Shown: positions 9,158 to 18,665 of the stretch, piece after piece
How positions within the stretch are numbered: position 1 is the first letter of the stretch
How the letters are laid out: each line of letters starts with the position of its first letter
Assembly: GCF_900103735.1 (NCBI RefSeq)
Contig: NZ_FMXE01000017.1
Coordinates: 1 to 64,000, forward strand
Direction: 5' to 3'
Length of the DNA: 64,000 nucleotides
Source of the DNA: Algoriphagus alkaliphilus
Lineage (GTDB): Bacteria; Bacteroidota; Bacteroidia; Cytophagales; Cyclobacteriaceae
Made by a program: the position numbers and the translations under genes
Notes under the pieces: generated by a model
Databases searched by the model: none
Told to the model about the DNA's origin: nothing
Seen by the model: the letters and a program-made list of their open reading frames with translations, nothing else

Positions 9158-10306
9158 ATGAACTCCATCAAGACGCTATGTGCCGCTTTACTTTTAGCGG
9201 CCTGCTCCTCCCCAAAACAAGAAACTGAAGTGATTGCCTCCACCCCTACACCCTTAAGTTATGAATTCCTGATCGGAACCTACACTGACTCTCCGATTCA
9301 AGGAATCAATCACCTCTATTTTTCTCCTTCAGAAAATATCCTGAGGGTAGAGACCATCGCCGGTGGTATCGCCAATCCATCATTTGTCATCGCTTCAAAG
9401 GATGGAAAACGGGTCTTTTCCCTAGAGGAAGAATCAGGCACGCCGGGTGGGCAGGTGCTGAGTTTTGCAAGAAATCCCGAAGACAATTCACTGACTTTGA
9501 TCGATCAAAAAAAATCAGGAGGGGATCACCCTTGCCATATTTCGATTTCTCCCAATGAGGATTATGTGATCTTAGGAAATTACACGGGAGGAAGCTTGAG
9601 CGTATTCAAAGTGTCATCGGACGGAATGCTGGAACATGCGCAGACAATTCAACATAAAGGAAAAAGTGTGAACCCTCAGCGACAGGAAAAACCCCACGTC
9701 CATAGTACGACTTTCGATCCGGCCGGAAAGCAGGTCTTGGTGGCTGACTTGGGTACCGACAAAATCTATGTGTATGACTTCGACGATTCACTGGCAGAGC
9801 CTTTAAGACTTTCGGGTGAATTCCCTGTCACTCCGGGTGATGGACCAAGGCATTTGACCTTTTCGGCAGATGGAAAAGAGGTGTTGGTTGTCGAAGAAAT
9901 GACTGCTTCTTTGGACGTATTTGCTTACGAAAATGGAATACTGACTCCAAAACAACGGCTATCCTTACTTGCTGAGGGATTTGAAGGCAAAGTAGGTGCT
10001 GCTGAAATCCGACTTTCTCCTGACGGAAAACAAGTATACGTCTCCAATCGAGGTGACGCGAATACGATTTCTGTTTTTGGAAAAAGACCTTCGGGAGAAT
10101 ATGTGCCTGTTCAAAATATCTCATCCGGAGGGCTGATGCCCCGCAATTTCAATTTGACTGCCGATGGAAAATTCCTCCTGGTTGCTCATCAGGCGAGCAA
10201 TGACATTGTGATTTTTGAACGGGATTCATTTACCGGAAAGCTCACCCAAACGCTCTGGAAAGCAGCAGTTAATAAACCGGTTTATCTTTTTAGACTGGAT
10301 GATTAA
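9158..10306 (+). CDS. Lactonase-family (6-phosphogluconolactonase/YkgB-like) beta-propeller lipoprotein
   Basis: A 382-residue exported lipoprotein with a Cys lipobox (LLLAACSS) at about residue 16, followed by a seven-bladed propeller of the Pgl/3-carboxymuconate cyclase type (PF10282). Family features seen are an N-terminal FLIGTYTDSPIQGI, the central GDHPCHISISPNEDYVILGNYTGGSLSVF, the GDGPRHLTFSADGKEV block, and the terminal PRNFNLTADGKFLLVAHQASNDI. Members hydrolyse sugar lactones such as 6-phosphogluconolactone. Export of this one points to free sugar lactones or another extracytoplasmic substrate, which is inference. It is a single gene, divergent from ppc, with about 170 bp of ordinary sequence before the tandem REP downstream. 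Confidence 0.85.
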   Translation: MNSIKTLCAALLLAACSSPKQETEVIASTPTPLSYEFLIGTYTDSPIQGINHLYFSPSENILRVETIAGGIANPSFVIASKDGKRVFSLEEESGTPGGQVLSFARNPEDNSLTLIDQKKSGGDHPCHISISPNEDYVILGNYTGGSLSVFKVSSDGMLEHAQTIQHKGKSVNPQRQEKPHVHSTTFDPAGKQVLVADLGTDKIYVYDFDDSLAEPLRLSGEFPVTPGDGPRHLTFSADGKEVLVVEEMTASLDVFAYENGILTPKQRLSLLAEGFEGKVGAAEIRLSPDGKQVYVSNRGDANTISVFGKRPSGEYVPVQNISSGGLMPRNFNLTADGKFLLVAHQASNDIVIFERDSFTGKLTQTLWKAAVNKPVYLFRLDD

Positions 10307-10484
10307 TCTTTCAAACTAATGGTTCAAGGTCTTCAGACTGCCTTTGAAATAGATGTCTTTTTTTTACCGCAAAGGAAAAGAGAGTTAATAATTCAGGGCT
10401 TACGATTGAAAAGATCTTCAATCCCTGCCTTATTTTCAATACTTTTTGAGGGCACAGAGAAAAAGCTAAAGTTTTTGTTCTTGG

Positions 10485-10558
10485 TTTTGGTCTGTGGAGA
10501 CACAGACCAAGGCGATTATTCTTTTGGTCTGTGGAGACACAGACCAAGGCGATTATTC
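10485..10558 (+). repeat. Tandem pair of 37-bp REP units overlapping the menC stop codon
   Basis: Two perfect 37-bp copies lie head to tail (10485-10521 and 10522-10558). Each holds the hairpin TTGGTCTGTG-GAGA-CACAGACCAA and the tail GGCGATTATTC. The tail TTA of the second copy is the complement of the TAA stop of menC (10553-10555), so the repeat supplies the last six bases of that gene. The apex and tail match the GTG-RRGA-CAC/GGCGA family seen elsewhere in the window, but the stem sequence differs. Confidence 0.75.
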
Positions 10559-11635
10559 TGGACTTTCCCAGACTATTTCAGGATTGTATCGGATAAATCC
10601 TGAGCGCACCTCCAGCGGAGATTCGAGATTGTTGTGGTACAGTTTACCAGTGCCTAATCCCTGCGGAATGCTTGAATCATAAATTGAGGCCAACTGCGAA
10701 ATGGCATTTAGCCCAATATTGCTTTCCAACGCCGAAGTCATCCACCAACCGATATTTCGTTCTTGCGCAAGCTGAATCCAGGCTTGAGTTTCCAAAATTC
10801 CCCCGATCAGGGTAGGCTTCAAAATAATATGTTGGGGTTGAATCTGCTCAAGGAGCTGTTCTTTATCTTTTATTCCGATCAGTTCCTCATCCAGAGCAAT
10901 CGCCAATGGTGTGAGCTCACAGAGTTTTTTCATTTCAGCCCAATTTCCGGCTGGAATGGGTTGCTCGATGCTTTGAACATGGAATTCAGCTAGTTTTTTC
11001 AGCTTTTCCAGGGCATCATTTGGTGAAAAAGCGCCGTTTGCATCGAGGCGCAAGGTGATTTTTTCAGGTGAAAATCGGGAACGTATATAATCCAGAAGTG
11101 CTATTTCCTGACCGAAATCAATTGCTCCGATTTTCATCTTAATGCAGATAAATCCCTCGCTTAACTTCTGGTCAATCTGCTCCAGCATAAACTCCCGATC
11201 ACCCATCCAGATCAAGCCATTGATCGGAATTGGTTTTAGCGCATCAAAAAAATCATTGAGGAAAATTCGTTTCTCGCCGCCATTCAACCAGTCCAAAATT
11301 GCTGTTTCCAAGCCAAATCGGATCGACGGAAGCTCAAATGGAATCAGGGCTTTCAGCTTCAAAAGCACCGCCTGGGGGTCTGATTCCCAAATTTCCTGAT
11401 TCATCTCCTGAAGGATTTTTCCCAAAACGGGTTCAAAATCCTCTCTAAAATCCGGACTCAACTCGACCAAGGGTGCCGCCTCCCCCCAACCTGAGATTTC
11501 GGGGTTTTTGGGATCAAAGGTTTTGACCCAATACACATCCCGAGTATTCAAGACTCCCCGTGAAGTCCCGGCATCAAATCTAAAAACTAGGGTGCGCTTG
11601 ATGTATGAAAACTGAAGCTGAACTGTATTTACCAT
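10553..11635 (-). CDS. menC: o-succinylbenzoate synthase (menaquinone biosynthesis)
   Basis: An enolase-superfamily enzyme that dehydrates SHCHC to o-succinylbenzoate in menaquinone synthesis. The barrel residues expected of the family are visible in order: the KMKIG Lys pair (about 160-165), the metal ligands in LRLDANGAF, IEQPI and ALDEELIG, and the second catalytic Lys in ILKPTLIGG. N-terminal capping sequence includes GWGEAAPL. At 360 residues it has the normal length. No other men genes are nearby, so the men pathway is scattered here. The stop codon lies inside a REP repeat copy, so the last codons may have been reshaped by the repeat. Dipeptide epimerase is an alternative enolase-family reading, but the motif set and length favour MenC. 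Confidence 0.88.
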   Translation of the reverse strand: MVNTVQLQFSYIKRTLVFRFDAGTSRGVLNTRDVYWVKTFDPKNPEISGWGEAAPLVELSPDFREDFEPVLGKILQEMNQEIWESDPQAVLLKLKALIPFELPSIRFGLETAILDWLNGGEKRIFLNDFFDALKPIPINGLIWMGDREFMLEQIDQKLSEGFICIKMKIGAIDFGQEIALLDYIRSRFSPEKITLRLDANGAFSPNDALEKLKKLAEFHVQSIEQPIPAGNWAEMKKLCELTPLAIALDEELIGIKDKEQLLEQIQPQHIILKPTLIGGILETQAWIQLAQERNIGWWMTSALESNIGLNAISQLASIYDSSIPQGLGTGKLYHNNLESPLEVRSGFIRYNPEIVWESPE

Positions 11636-11705
11636 GGATTACTATGCGAAAATCCGAAATAATGGCTGATTGAAACCTATATTTACGCCCGAAAACTAGC
11701 AAGAA

Positions 11706-12923
11706 ATGGAGATTCCCAAGATCGACCTGAGTGAGTACGAATATACACTGCCTGATGAACGCATCGCTAAATTTCCGCTTGAAAAGCGGGATGCTTCGAA
11801 GCTTTTACATTTTCTGAAAGGAAATATCAAGCATCTTCATTTCTATGATCTTCCTGAGTTACTTACTTCCGATACACTTTTGGTGTATAATGACACCAAA
11901 GTAATTCCGGCAAGGTTGATTTTCCTGCGGGAAACAGGTGCAAAAATTGAAATTTTCCTACTTCAGCCCATTTCGCCTACCACGGTAATCCCTGAAATCA
12001 TGCTCGCCAACTATCCTGTCACATGGGAAACCATGATCGGGAATGCAAAGAAGTGGAAAGACGGAGAAATCCTCCAGGGACAAGTGCAGGTTAATGATCG
12101 GAAAGTCGTCCTTTCGGCGAAGTTGATTAACCGTGAAACCAAAGCCGTTGAATTCTCATGGGATGATCCTGAGATCGCTTTTGTCGATCTGGTCGAGGCC
12201 AGCGGTGAAGTTCCATTGCCCCCCTACCTCAACCGAAAACCCAACGAAGCCGACAAATCCCGCTATCAGACGGTCTATTCAAAAAAGGAAGGCGCTGTGG
12301 CAGCACCGACCGCGGGACTGCATTTCACAGAAGAAGTTTTTCAGAAATTAAGGGCAAAAGGAATCCGGGAGGCGCAAGTCACGCTCCACGTGAGTGCGGG
12401 GACTTTCCAGCCAATCAAAGCTGAAAATGTAGTGGAACACCCCATGCACAGCGAACAGATACAGGTAAGTCGGGAAACTATTGAGCTGCTGCTTGCCCAA
12501 AAAGGAAATACTGTAGCTGTAGGAACGACCTCAGTGAGAACTTTAGAAAGCCTGTTTTGGTATGGGGTGAAGCTTTTGGAAGGAAAAGGCGAGGACTTAT
12601 TGATTGAAAAACTATTTGCCTATCAACCTCGGACAGCAGTTCCGACAAAATCTGAATCCTTGCATGCGATAGTGGAGTTCATGGAAAAAAATGGGCTGGA
12701 AAGTATTTTGGGAAGTACAGAGATTTTCATATTCCCCGGCTATCGCTACCGGATGATTGAAGGATTGATCACCAATTTTCATCAACCGGGATCAACCCTG
12801 ATTTTGTTGATTGCCACTATTCTTGGAGAAGATTGGAAAAGGGTGTACAAGGAGGCAATGGAATCTGATTACCGCTTCCTCAGCTACGGGGATAGCAGTT
12901 TACTTTGGATTTCATACGGGTGA
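11706..12923 (+). CDS. queA: S-adenosylmethionine:tRNA ribosyltransferase-isomerase
   Basis: Transfers and isomerises the ribosyl group of SAM to 7-aminomethyl-7-deazaguanine in tRNA, giving epoxyqueuosine at the wobble position. Strong family blocks include YTLPDERIAKFPLEKRDASKLL at the N-terminus, LVYNDTKVIPARL near residue 65, AAPTAGLHFTEEVF near 205, LHVSAGTFQPIKAENV, and the C-terminal FHQPGSTLILLIA ... YRFLSYGDSSLL. At 405 residues it is longer than the E. coli protein, as is usual for Bacteroidota. Its last 40 bases overlap the 3' end of the convergent LytTR gene. Confidence 0.96.
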   Translation: MEIPKIDLSEYEYTLPDERIAKFPLEKRDASKLLHFLKGNIKHLHFYDLPELLTSDTLLVYNDTKVIPARLIFLRETGAKIEIFLLQPISPTTVIPEIMLANYPVTWETMIGNAKKWKDGEILQGQVQVNDRKVVLSAKLINRETKAVEFSWDDPEIAFVDLVEASGEVPLPPYLNRKPNEADKSRYQTVYSKKEGAVAAPTAGLHFTEEVFQKLRAKGIREAQVTLHVSAGTFQPIKAENVVEHPMHSEQIQVSRETIELLLAQKGNTVAVGTTSVRTLESLFWYGVKLLEGKGEDLLIEKLFAYQPRTAVPTKSESLHAIVEFMEKNGLESILGSTEIFIFPGYRYRMIEGLITNFHQPGSTLILLIATILGEDWKRVYKEAMESDYRFLSYGDSSLLWISYG

Positions 12924-13327
12924 CTTCCTAGTTTTTGAATTCCATTTACCAAATCGTGGTAATACGTTCTACCCACTGGCACGAGGTCCTTGGCAACTTT
13001 TATTTCCTTGGTATTGATTGCATTTATCTCAGATATCTGGACAATATAGCTTTTGTGAATCCGCATAAATCGATCAGAGGGAAGTGCTATTTCGAAATCT
13101 TTCAGAATATTTCGAACTGAAAACACGGAGTGACTGGCAACCAATGTTGTGTAATTCCCATCACCTTTGAGCCATAGGATATCATCGTATTTCACTTTAA
13201 CCCAATTTCCTTCAAATCTTACAAAAATGGCATCTGGGATCAGGATTTTTCCATCCTTCTGAACTTCTATTTCTACATTCCTGATTCCATTTTCATTCGT
13301 ACGGACCACTTCTAATAGTTCTTTCAT
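12884..13327 (-). CDS. Stand-alone LytTR DNA-binding regulator
   Basis: A 147-residue protein consisting essentially of one LytTR domain (about residues 30-130) with no receiver domain. The family's characteristic segments are present: DAIFVRFEGNWVKVKYDDILWLKGDGNYTTL, FSVRNILKDFEIALPSDRFMRIHKSYIVQISEINAI and the terminal VPVGRTYY. Such proteins bind direct or inverted repeats in promoters; the signal is unknown because no histidine kinase is adjacent. The 3' end overlaps queA antisense by 40 bp. A perfect GGTCAA-TC-TTGACC palindrome lies 24 bp upstream of the start and is a candidate autoregulatory site. Confidence 0.9.
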   Translation of the reverse strand: MKELLEVVRTNENGIRNVEIEVQKDGKILIPDAIFVRFEGNWVKVKYDDILWLKGDGNYTTLVASHSVFSVRNILKDFEIALPSDRFMRIHKSYIVQISEINAINTKEIKVAKDLVPVGRTYYHDLVNGIQKLGSHPYEIQSKLLSP

Positions 13328-13350
13328 AGGATTGTAAGTTGTTTTTTAAA

Positions 13351-13364
13351 GGTCAATCTTGACC
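13351..13364. promoter_or_regulatory. Palindrome GGTCAA-TC-TTGACC upstream of the LytTR gene
   Basis: Six-base perfect arms with a two-base centre, 24 bp before the LytTR start codon. Its position suits an operator for this or another regulator. The role is inference. Confidence 0.35.
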
Positions 13365-13599
13365 GTCGGCACGTGGAATGATTAACATCCCGATACGCAA
13401 CGTTTACATCTTGCAGGATTTCATTTCTAAAACTTTTGCGATTGCAACAGGATGTATAAGGAATTTGTTTTTTAGGCAGTAGTTTTGATTTTAATAATCC
13501 CTTGAATTTCAGCTGTCGCGAAAAATTATTCGGCTCAAAACGACTCATAATCTCCTAAATTCAGGCCATTGCGCAGTTTTAACTTATTCAACTTCCGAA

Positions 13600-15141
13600 A
13601 TGAAAATTATAACCTCCATTTTTTCGATTGTATTGATAGTAATGTTTTCCTGCGGGGAAAAAGAAAAACCCGCTAAGGCCATAGGCAAAGTAAGCATTAC
13701 AGGAATGGAACTGCAGGACGGCTCTAAGCCCTCAGGAAGAACTCAGGCCAACTTCACCTGGAAGCATGTATTCAGCAACCAAGTCCAACTGACTTTTACC
13801 GAAGCAGGCAGCGGACAATCTTTCGAAATTTCTCTGAATCCAAATGATTTCAGTAAGCCTTATACCATCGAGTTGCCCTATGGCAGCTATCAATACCTTG
13901 GCACCTCCACTTCCGAGAGTGTTTCATCAACACTACCAGTCACCGTTTCCGGACAGATCAGTGTTGACGCTTCTACTGAGTCTTTATTATTGAATGGTAA
14001 ATCAGAATTTGGCCTTTTTACCTTTTCAAAATCAAATCTTGCGGCTGCACCAAAAATAATAAACCCCCAAGCCGGGACACTTTCTAGCACGAATGACTTT
14101 TACTATACTTATGTAAAGGGGGATTTATTGCTAAAAACAGAGCTTGCGCTTACCAACGGGAAATCATTCCGAATAGTCAAGCCTTCCAAAAGCTTTTCTC
14201 AGCAACAATTCCAAATCGCAAATCAAGCTTCCGAAGCGCAGGATGTTTTCCAGCCTTCCAATTTTATCATTTCAGCGGAGCGTCTGATACTTGAGCCCAA
14301 CGGATATCCGTCGGTGCTATTTCCGTATCGGATTATGGATCTCGCCGCGCCATTCAATGAGACTTCTGGGCTACAATGGGTCAATGGCAGGCTGTTTTCG
14401 ATCAATGACGGAGGAAATTCGGCCGAGATCCAGGAATTGAATCCGCAAACCGGAGCCTTGATCCGAACCATCAAAGTCAACAACGCTTCCAATGTGGATT
14501 GGGAGGATTTGGCAGCCAGTACAAGTCATTTTTTTATCGGAGATTTTGGAAATAATATAGGAAACCGAACCGACCTGAAAGTCCTGAAAATCCCCATCGT
14601 CTCCCTTCTGAATCAGACCGAAGTAATCGCGGAAGTGATCGAATTCAGCTATCCGGATCAGAGTGATTTTTCGGGAAGCAACGCCAATCACAACTTTGAC
14701 TGCGAAGCCATGATTTTCAGAGAAAATCAACTTCACCTTTTCTCCAAAAACAGGGGAGATGGAAGAACAAAACATTATACACTCGCACCAAATCCGGGCA
14801 AACAGGTCGCAAGCCTGCAAGGCAGCTTTGATTCCAAGGGACTGATCTCGGGGGCTGATATAAGTCCGGACGGGAAAAATGTAGTGCTTCTCGGCTACGA
14901 AAACCTGGGAATCAGCTCAAGGGTATTTCTTTGGTCTTTTGCTGCTATCTCCGGAGCTACACTTTCAGGACAGGGAAATCAATTCTTTTTGGGAAGTCCG
15001 GCAGGTCTAAGTCAAGCAGAAGGAGTTGTGATTGACTCACAAATGGAATTAACGATTTCGGGGGAACGAATCAGTTTTAGTGGACTGACTGTTCCCCCGA
15101 GGTTATTTAAAGTAGATTTGGCAGGGATTTTTACCCCTTAG
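13600..15141 (+). CDS. Lipoprotein with C-terminal propeller-like domain, function unknown
   Basis: A 513-residue exported lipoprotein. The signal peptide ends in the lipobox VMFSC (Cys about residue 18). Residues about 30-245 look like a beta-sandwich/Ig-type region with no family I recognise. From about 250, repeated blade-like segments ([71 protein letters not shown]) resemble SdiA-regulated/NHL-like propellers seen in many Bacteroidota surface proteins. The stop overlaps that of the convergent pgi by 4 bp. Substrate and partner are unknown; a carbohydrate or surface-binding role would be a guess. Confidence 0.7.
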   Translation: MKIITSIFSIVLIVMFSCGEKEKPAKAIGKVSITGMELQDGSKPSGRTQANFTWKHVFSNQVQLTFTEAGSGQSFEISLNPNDFSKPYTIELPYGSYQYLGTSTSESVSSTLPVTVSGQISVDASTESLLLNGKSEFGLFTFSKSNLAAAPKIINPQAGTLSSTNDFYYTYVKGDLLLKTELALTNGKSFRIVKPSKSFSQQQFQIANQASEAQDVFQPSNFIISAERLILEPNGYPSVLFPYRIMDLAAPFNETSGLQWVNGRLFSINDGGNSAEIQELNPQTGALIRTIKVNNASNVDWEDLAASTSHFFIGDFGNNIGNRTDLKVLKIPIVSLLNQTEVIAEVIEFSYPDQSDFSGSNANHNFDCEAMIFRENQLHLFSKNRGDGRTKHYTLAPNPGKQVASLQGSFDSKGLISGADISPDGKNVVLLGYENLGISSRVFLWSFAAISGATLSGQGNQFFLGSPAGLSQAEGVVIDSQMELTISGERISFSGLTVPPRLFKVDLAGIFTP

Positions 15142-16787
15142 CCTTTTCGCATTTGTTTGTAGGCATTGATCAGCCCATTGGTCGAGCTGTCGTGGGAGGT
15201 GATTTCATTCTCACCTGCGAGTTCGGGAAGAATTCCATTTGCCAGCACTTTTCCCAGTTCCACTCCCCACTGATCAAAGCTGAAAATATTCCAAACAACA
15301 CCCTGGACAAAGATTTTGTGCTCATACATCGCAATCAACTGCCCCAGGGTATAGGGATTGATTTCTTTCAACAAAATGGAGTTGGTCGGCCGATTTCCTT
15401 CAAAAACGCGGTGAGGAGCGATTTTTTCAATTTCTTCCTCTGATTTTCCAGACTTTCTCATTTCGGCAGTTACCTCTTCCAAGGACTTCCCATTCATCAA
15501 GGCTTCTGTCTGCGCAAAGAAGTTGGAAAGCAATTTCATGTGATGATCTCCGATTGGGTTATGAGAAATCGCCGGCGCGATGAAATCACAAGGAATCAGG
15601 TGTGTCCCCTGATGGATCAACTGATAGAAGGCATGCTGACCGTTAGTACCTGGCTCTCCCCAAATAATCGGGCCGGTACTATAGTTTACTTTTTTACCTT
15701 CACGAGTCACATATTTCCCGTTGCTTTCCATATTTCCCTGCTGGAAATAGGCCGCAAAGCGATGCATGTATTGGTCATAGGGCAAAATCGCCTCTGAATT
15801 TGCGCCAAGGAAATTGGTATTCCAAATACCGATCATCGCCAGTACCACAGGGATATTCCGCTCAAAGGCCGAATGACGGAAATGCTCATCCATGGAATGA
15901 GCCCCGTCCAAAAGTTTTTCAAAATTATCAAATCCGATCACGCAGGCAATCGGTAAACCGATAGCTGACCAAAGGGAGTACCTGCCTCCTACCCAATCCC
16001 AAAAAGCAAACATATTGGCAGGATCAATACCGAAAGCTTCCACTGATTTGGCATTTGTGGAGAGTGCTACGAAATGCTTTGCAACAGCAGCTTCATCTTT
16101 TGCTTTCCCAATAAACCATTCCCTTGCTGTATGGGCGTTAGTCATCGTTTCCTGAGTGGTAAAGGTTTTGGAGGCGATGAAGAAAAGGGTGGTTTCGGGG
16201 TCAACCTTCTTTAAAGTTTCAGCGATATGGGTACCGTCGACATTGGACACAAAATAGATGTCAAATTTCGGGTTTTGGAATGGCTTCAATGCCTCAGTCA
16301 CCATCACCGGCCCCAAGTCAGATCCACCGATACCGATATTGACCAGAGATGTGATCGGTCTTCCGGTGTAGCCAAGCCATCTGCCTCCGTGGACCAGATT
16401 GGCGAAAGTTTTCATTTGCTCCAAAACAGCCTTAATATCCGGCATCACGTCCTTTCCATCCACATACACCGAATGACCATTTCGGTTTCTCAAGGCAGTA
16501 TGAAGCACAGCTCTGTTTTCGGTTTGGTTGATTGGTACACCTGTAAACATATCCTCTATTGCCTTCCGAATATTTGTTTCCCGGGCTAAATCCATTAAGG
16601 CATGGAGAATTCCATCAGAGATCCTGTTTTTTGAAAAATCCACAAGGATATCCTCAAAGTGAATGCTGAACTCTTCAAATCGTCCAGGATAATCAAAATG
16701 TGAAGCGATGGAGTGATTTTTATGTTTTTCTACTAATTCAAGTAGTCTTGACCAGGCAGGCGTAGTCGTTGGATTAATTGCATTCAT
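15138..16787 (-). CDS. pgi: Glucose-6-phosphate isomerase
   Basis: Interconverts glucose 6-phosphate and fructose 6-phosphate. The blocks [24 protein letters not shown] (phosphate-binding), [29 protein letters not shown] (PGI signature 1 region) and the C-terminal [13 protein letters not shown] (signature 2) are all present. The start at 16787 ([12 protein letters not shown]) gives about 549 residues, the usual length; an in-frame ATG ten codons upstream is less likely. It is a single gene, with a possible Bacteroidota -7 box (TATTTTTG, complement of 16815-16822) just upstream. The 300-bp gap to the next gene shows nothing else. Confidence 0.97.
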   Translation of the reverse strand: MNAINPTTTPAWSRLLELVEKHKNHSIASHFDYPGRFEEFSIHFEDILVDFSKNRISDGILHALMDLARETNIRKAIEDMFTGVPINQTENRAVLHTALRNRNGHSVYVDGKDVMPDIKAVLEQMKTFANLVHGGRWLGYTGRPITSLVNIGIGGSDLGPVMVTEALKPFQNPKFDIYFVSNVDGTHIAETLKKVDPETTLFFIASKTFTTQETMTNAHTAREWFIGKAKDEAAVAKHFVALSTNAKSVEAFGIDPANMFAFWDWVGGRYSLWSAIGLPIACVIGFDNFEKLLDGAHSMDEHFRHSAFERNIPVVLAMIGIWNTNFLGANSEAILPYDQYMHRFAAYFQQGNMESNGKYVTREGKKVNYSTGPIIWGEPGTNGQHAFYQLIHQGTHLIPCDFIAPAISHNPIGDHHMKLLSNFFAQTEALMNGKSLEEVTAEMRKSGKSEEEIEKIAPHRVFEGNRPTNSILLKEINPYTLGQLIAMYEHKIFVQGVVWNIFSFDQWGVELGKVLANGILPELAGENEITSHDSSTNGLINAYKQMRKG

Positions 16788-17091
16788 GAAATTTTGAATA
16801 ATAGGAATGAAGGACAAAAATAAGATTTATATCGGGGAATGAAGGTGAAATCCTTTCGAGGGATTTTTTTTTCGCTCTCAGAATATGAGTAAAAGTTAAA
16901 TCACGGGATCCAAAAAAATGAGTTACTAATACGCAAGTTGCTTCGGAAATTAAGTCTAATTACAACAAAGCAATAAGTATTAAAGTCCTAGGAACAATTT
17001 GACCAAAACAACCAATTGAAGGGATTACGATTTATTCCATTGATTTTCATTCGAATTCCTATTTCTTTACCCTACAACCTGACTCATTTTT

Positions 17092-17599
17092 GTGGTACTG
17101 CTTATCCTGAAAATTTTCATTTCGCTCTTTTTTGCTTTCACCTGGATTCCATTGATCAAACTTGATTATTGGTGGGTTCGGGTGTTTGATTACCCACGTT
17201 TCAAAAAACTATCTGTTTTTGCTACGCTGATAATCTTTTGGATACTTTTGGGTCGTGAGGATGCTGGATTTTGGTATTGGGCTGCCGGTATTTTTGTCAG
17301 TATGAGCTATCTGGTTTTTTTAGTTTGGACCTATTCAATTCTTGGAAAAAAAATGGTTCAAAAAGAACCCTATGATACTGAAAAAGGTATTCACCTAATC
17401 GCAGGAAATGTCTATCAATACAACAGGGAGTTGGATTATCCAAGATCCATGTGCTCAAGTCGATTGGATCAGATCATTTTCCGATTGAATTGAAAGCCAC
17501 TTTGGCAAAGCAAAAATCGACGGACCGAGAAAAGCTTCTCCGGAGGAAAAAAAGGAAGCCAATGAAAAAATCAGCAATGGCAAAAATGAAAACAGTTAA
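17092..17599 (+). pseudogene. Endonuclease/exonuclease/phosphatase-family membrane protein, internally deleted
   Basis: The first ~115 codons (GTG start) encode two or three membrane segments with an IPLIKLDYWWVRVFDYPR-type N-terminus and GIHLIAGNVYQYNRE. This is how Bacteroidota EEP-domain membrane proteins enter their catalytic domain. The reading frame then breaks: bases from about 17440 read in the next frame as KIHVLKSIGSDHFPIELKATLAK, the family's catalytic C-terminal SDHFP motif. A further frame change gives an acidic tail (ASPEEKKEANEKISNGK) ending at 17599. About 200 central codons with the remaining catalytic residues are missing. An intact 133-residue product to 17493 is possible but would have no active site. 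The family reading is from memory of conserved motifs. Confidence 0.65.
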
Positions 17600-17650
17600 A
17601 ATCTAAACAGATGAAGTTCCCCTCTTAGGATCAGAATTTACCACAAAAAA

Positions 17651-17676
17651 AAAACCGATCATTTCTGATCGGTTTT
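17651..17676 (-). terminator. Rho-independent terminator after mlaD-like gene (bidirectional form)
   Basis: The stem AAAACCGATCA/TGATCGGTTTT is perfectly paired around a TTTC loop, with A and T runs on either side. It begins 6 bp past the mlaD-like stop and can end transcription on both strands, which suits its place between convergent units. Confidence 0.8.
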
Positions 17677-17681
17677 GAACC

Positions 17682-18665
17682 TTAGTTATCTGAAGCAGCT
17701 TTTTCTTCTGCCTTGGCTTTACGCTTAAATCCTCTGTTGAAAGGCCAGGTATATTCCAGCGCCTCCAATCCTTTGCTCAGTTTGTAAGTGGCAGAGTCGG
17801 TGTTTTCCATCGTACTGCGCAAAGACTCGGCAAATGCACGATCATTCAGCAGCATTCCCATGGAATTGTCCGAGGAATTTAATTTATCCGTGATCTCTGA
17901 AAGCTTTTGGGTCAATTCTGCAGAGTTTGCTGTGGTGGCTTTGAGACTTTCCATGCTTGCTTTGAGATCCGGAGCGATTGAAGTATCCGTAGCCAGATCG
18001 TTGAATAAATTCCCTTTAGTATTGAGTTTGGCAGTGAAGCTGTTCAATTCACTGATCACCTTTAAGCTGTTTGAAGAAGCTCTATCAAGATTTACCACAA
18101 TTGATTTGAAGTTTTTGGCCAATGTAGAGTCAGTCATCACTGAACCGACGATTCCTTCTCCATTTGCAATTTTCCCTGTCAACACTTTTAGATCTGTGGT
18201 GATTGCTACCAGATTTTTGTTATTTTCTTGGAGTGTTTCCATCATTTTATCTGTGTCTAATGGCATAACAGACTGAAGCCTGTCTCCATCTTCCACTGCG
18301 GGAGAGTCTGTGCTTCCTCCATAGATGACGATAATCTTATTGCCGATCAAACCATCTGAACTGATCGTAGCTTTTGCATTTTTTCGGATAAAATCAGAGA
18401 CAGATTTTTCCACATTCATTTCCACTTCAACCTGAGAGTCTCCGTAGAAGTTGATTTTCCTGACAGTACCGATTTTCACACCGGAAAACCAGATATTATT
18501 TCCGGTCTGCAGACCCCCGATGTCGTCAAATACTGTTTTGAGGTGTATGGCCTTTACAAATTTCTTCTGCTGACTACCTAGTGTCAAGACCCCTGCTACT
18601 AAGATTGCTATTCCTAGAAATACAAAAATTCCTACTATTACTGTTCGTTTATTTTCGCCTCTCAT
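17682..18665 (-). CDS. MlaD-family (MCE) lipid-transport substrate-binding protein
   Basis: Periplasmic lipid-binding component of an MlaFED-type ABC system, which moves phospholipids between outer and inner membrane. There is one N-terminal membrane anchor (about residues 9-28), then the MCE domain (about 38-115) with FDDIGGLQTGNNIWFSGVKIGTVRKI and LIGNKIIVIYGG. A long helical C-terminal region with many Asn/Ser/Leu heptads follows, as in most MCE proteins. At 327 residues it has normal length. Its start overlaps the ATPase gene by 4 bp (ATGA), so translation is coupled. It is last in the order mlaE-mlaF-mlaD and ends at a terminator. No mlaB/STAS or mlaC homologue is adjacent. Confidence 0.92.
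   Translation of the reverse strand: MRGENKRTVIVGIFVFLGIAILVAGVLTLGSQQKKFVKAIHLKTVFDDIGGLQTGNNIWFSGVKIGTVRKINFYGDSQVEVEMNVEKSVSDFIRKNAKATISSDGLIGNKIIVIYGGSTDSPAVEDGDRLQSVMPLDTDKMMETLQENNKNLVAITTDLKVLTGKIANGEGIVGSVMTDSTLAKNFKSIVVNLDRASSNSLKVISELNSFTAKLNTKGNLFNDLATDTSIAPDLKASMESLKATTANSAELTQKLSEITDKLNSSDNSMGMLLNDRAFAESLRSTMENTDSATYKLSKGLEALEYTWPFNRGFKRKAKAEEKAASDN

Noticed and set aside
13324..13548. 74-codon minus-strand frame just upstream of the LytTR gene
   Set aside because: It overlaps the regulator's start and the palindrome, its product is low-complexity and basic, and it has no recognised domain; more likely promoter DNA.
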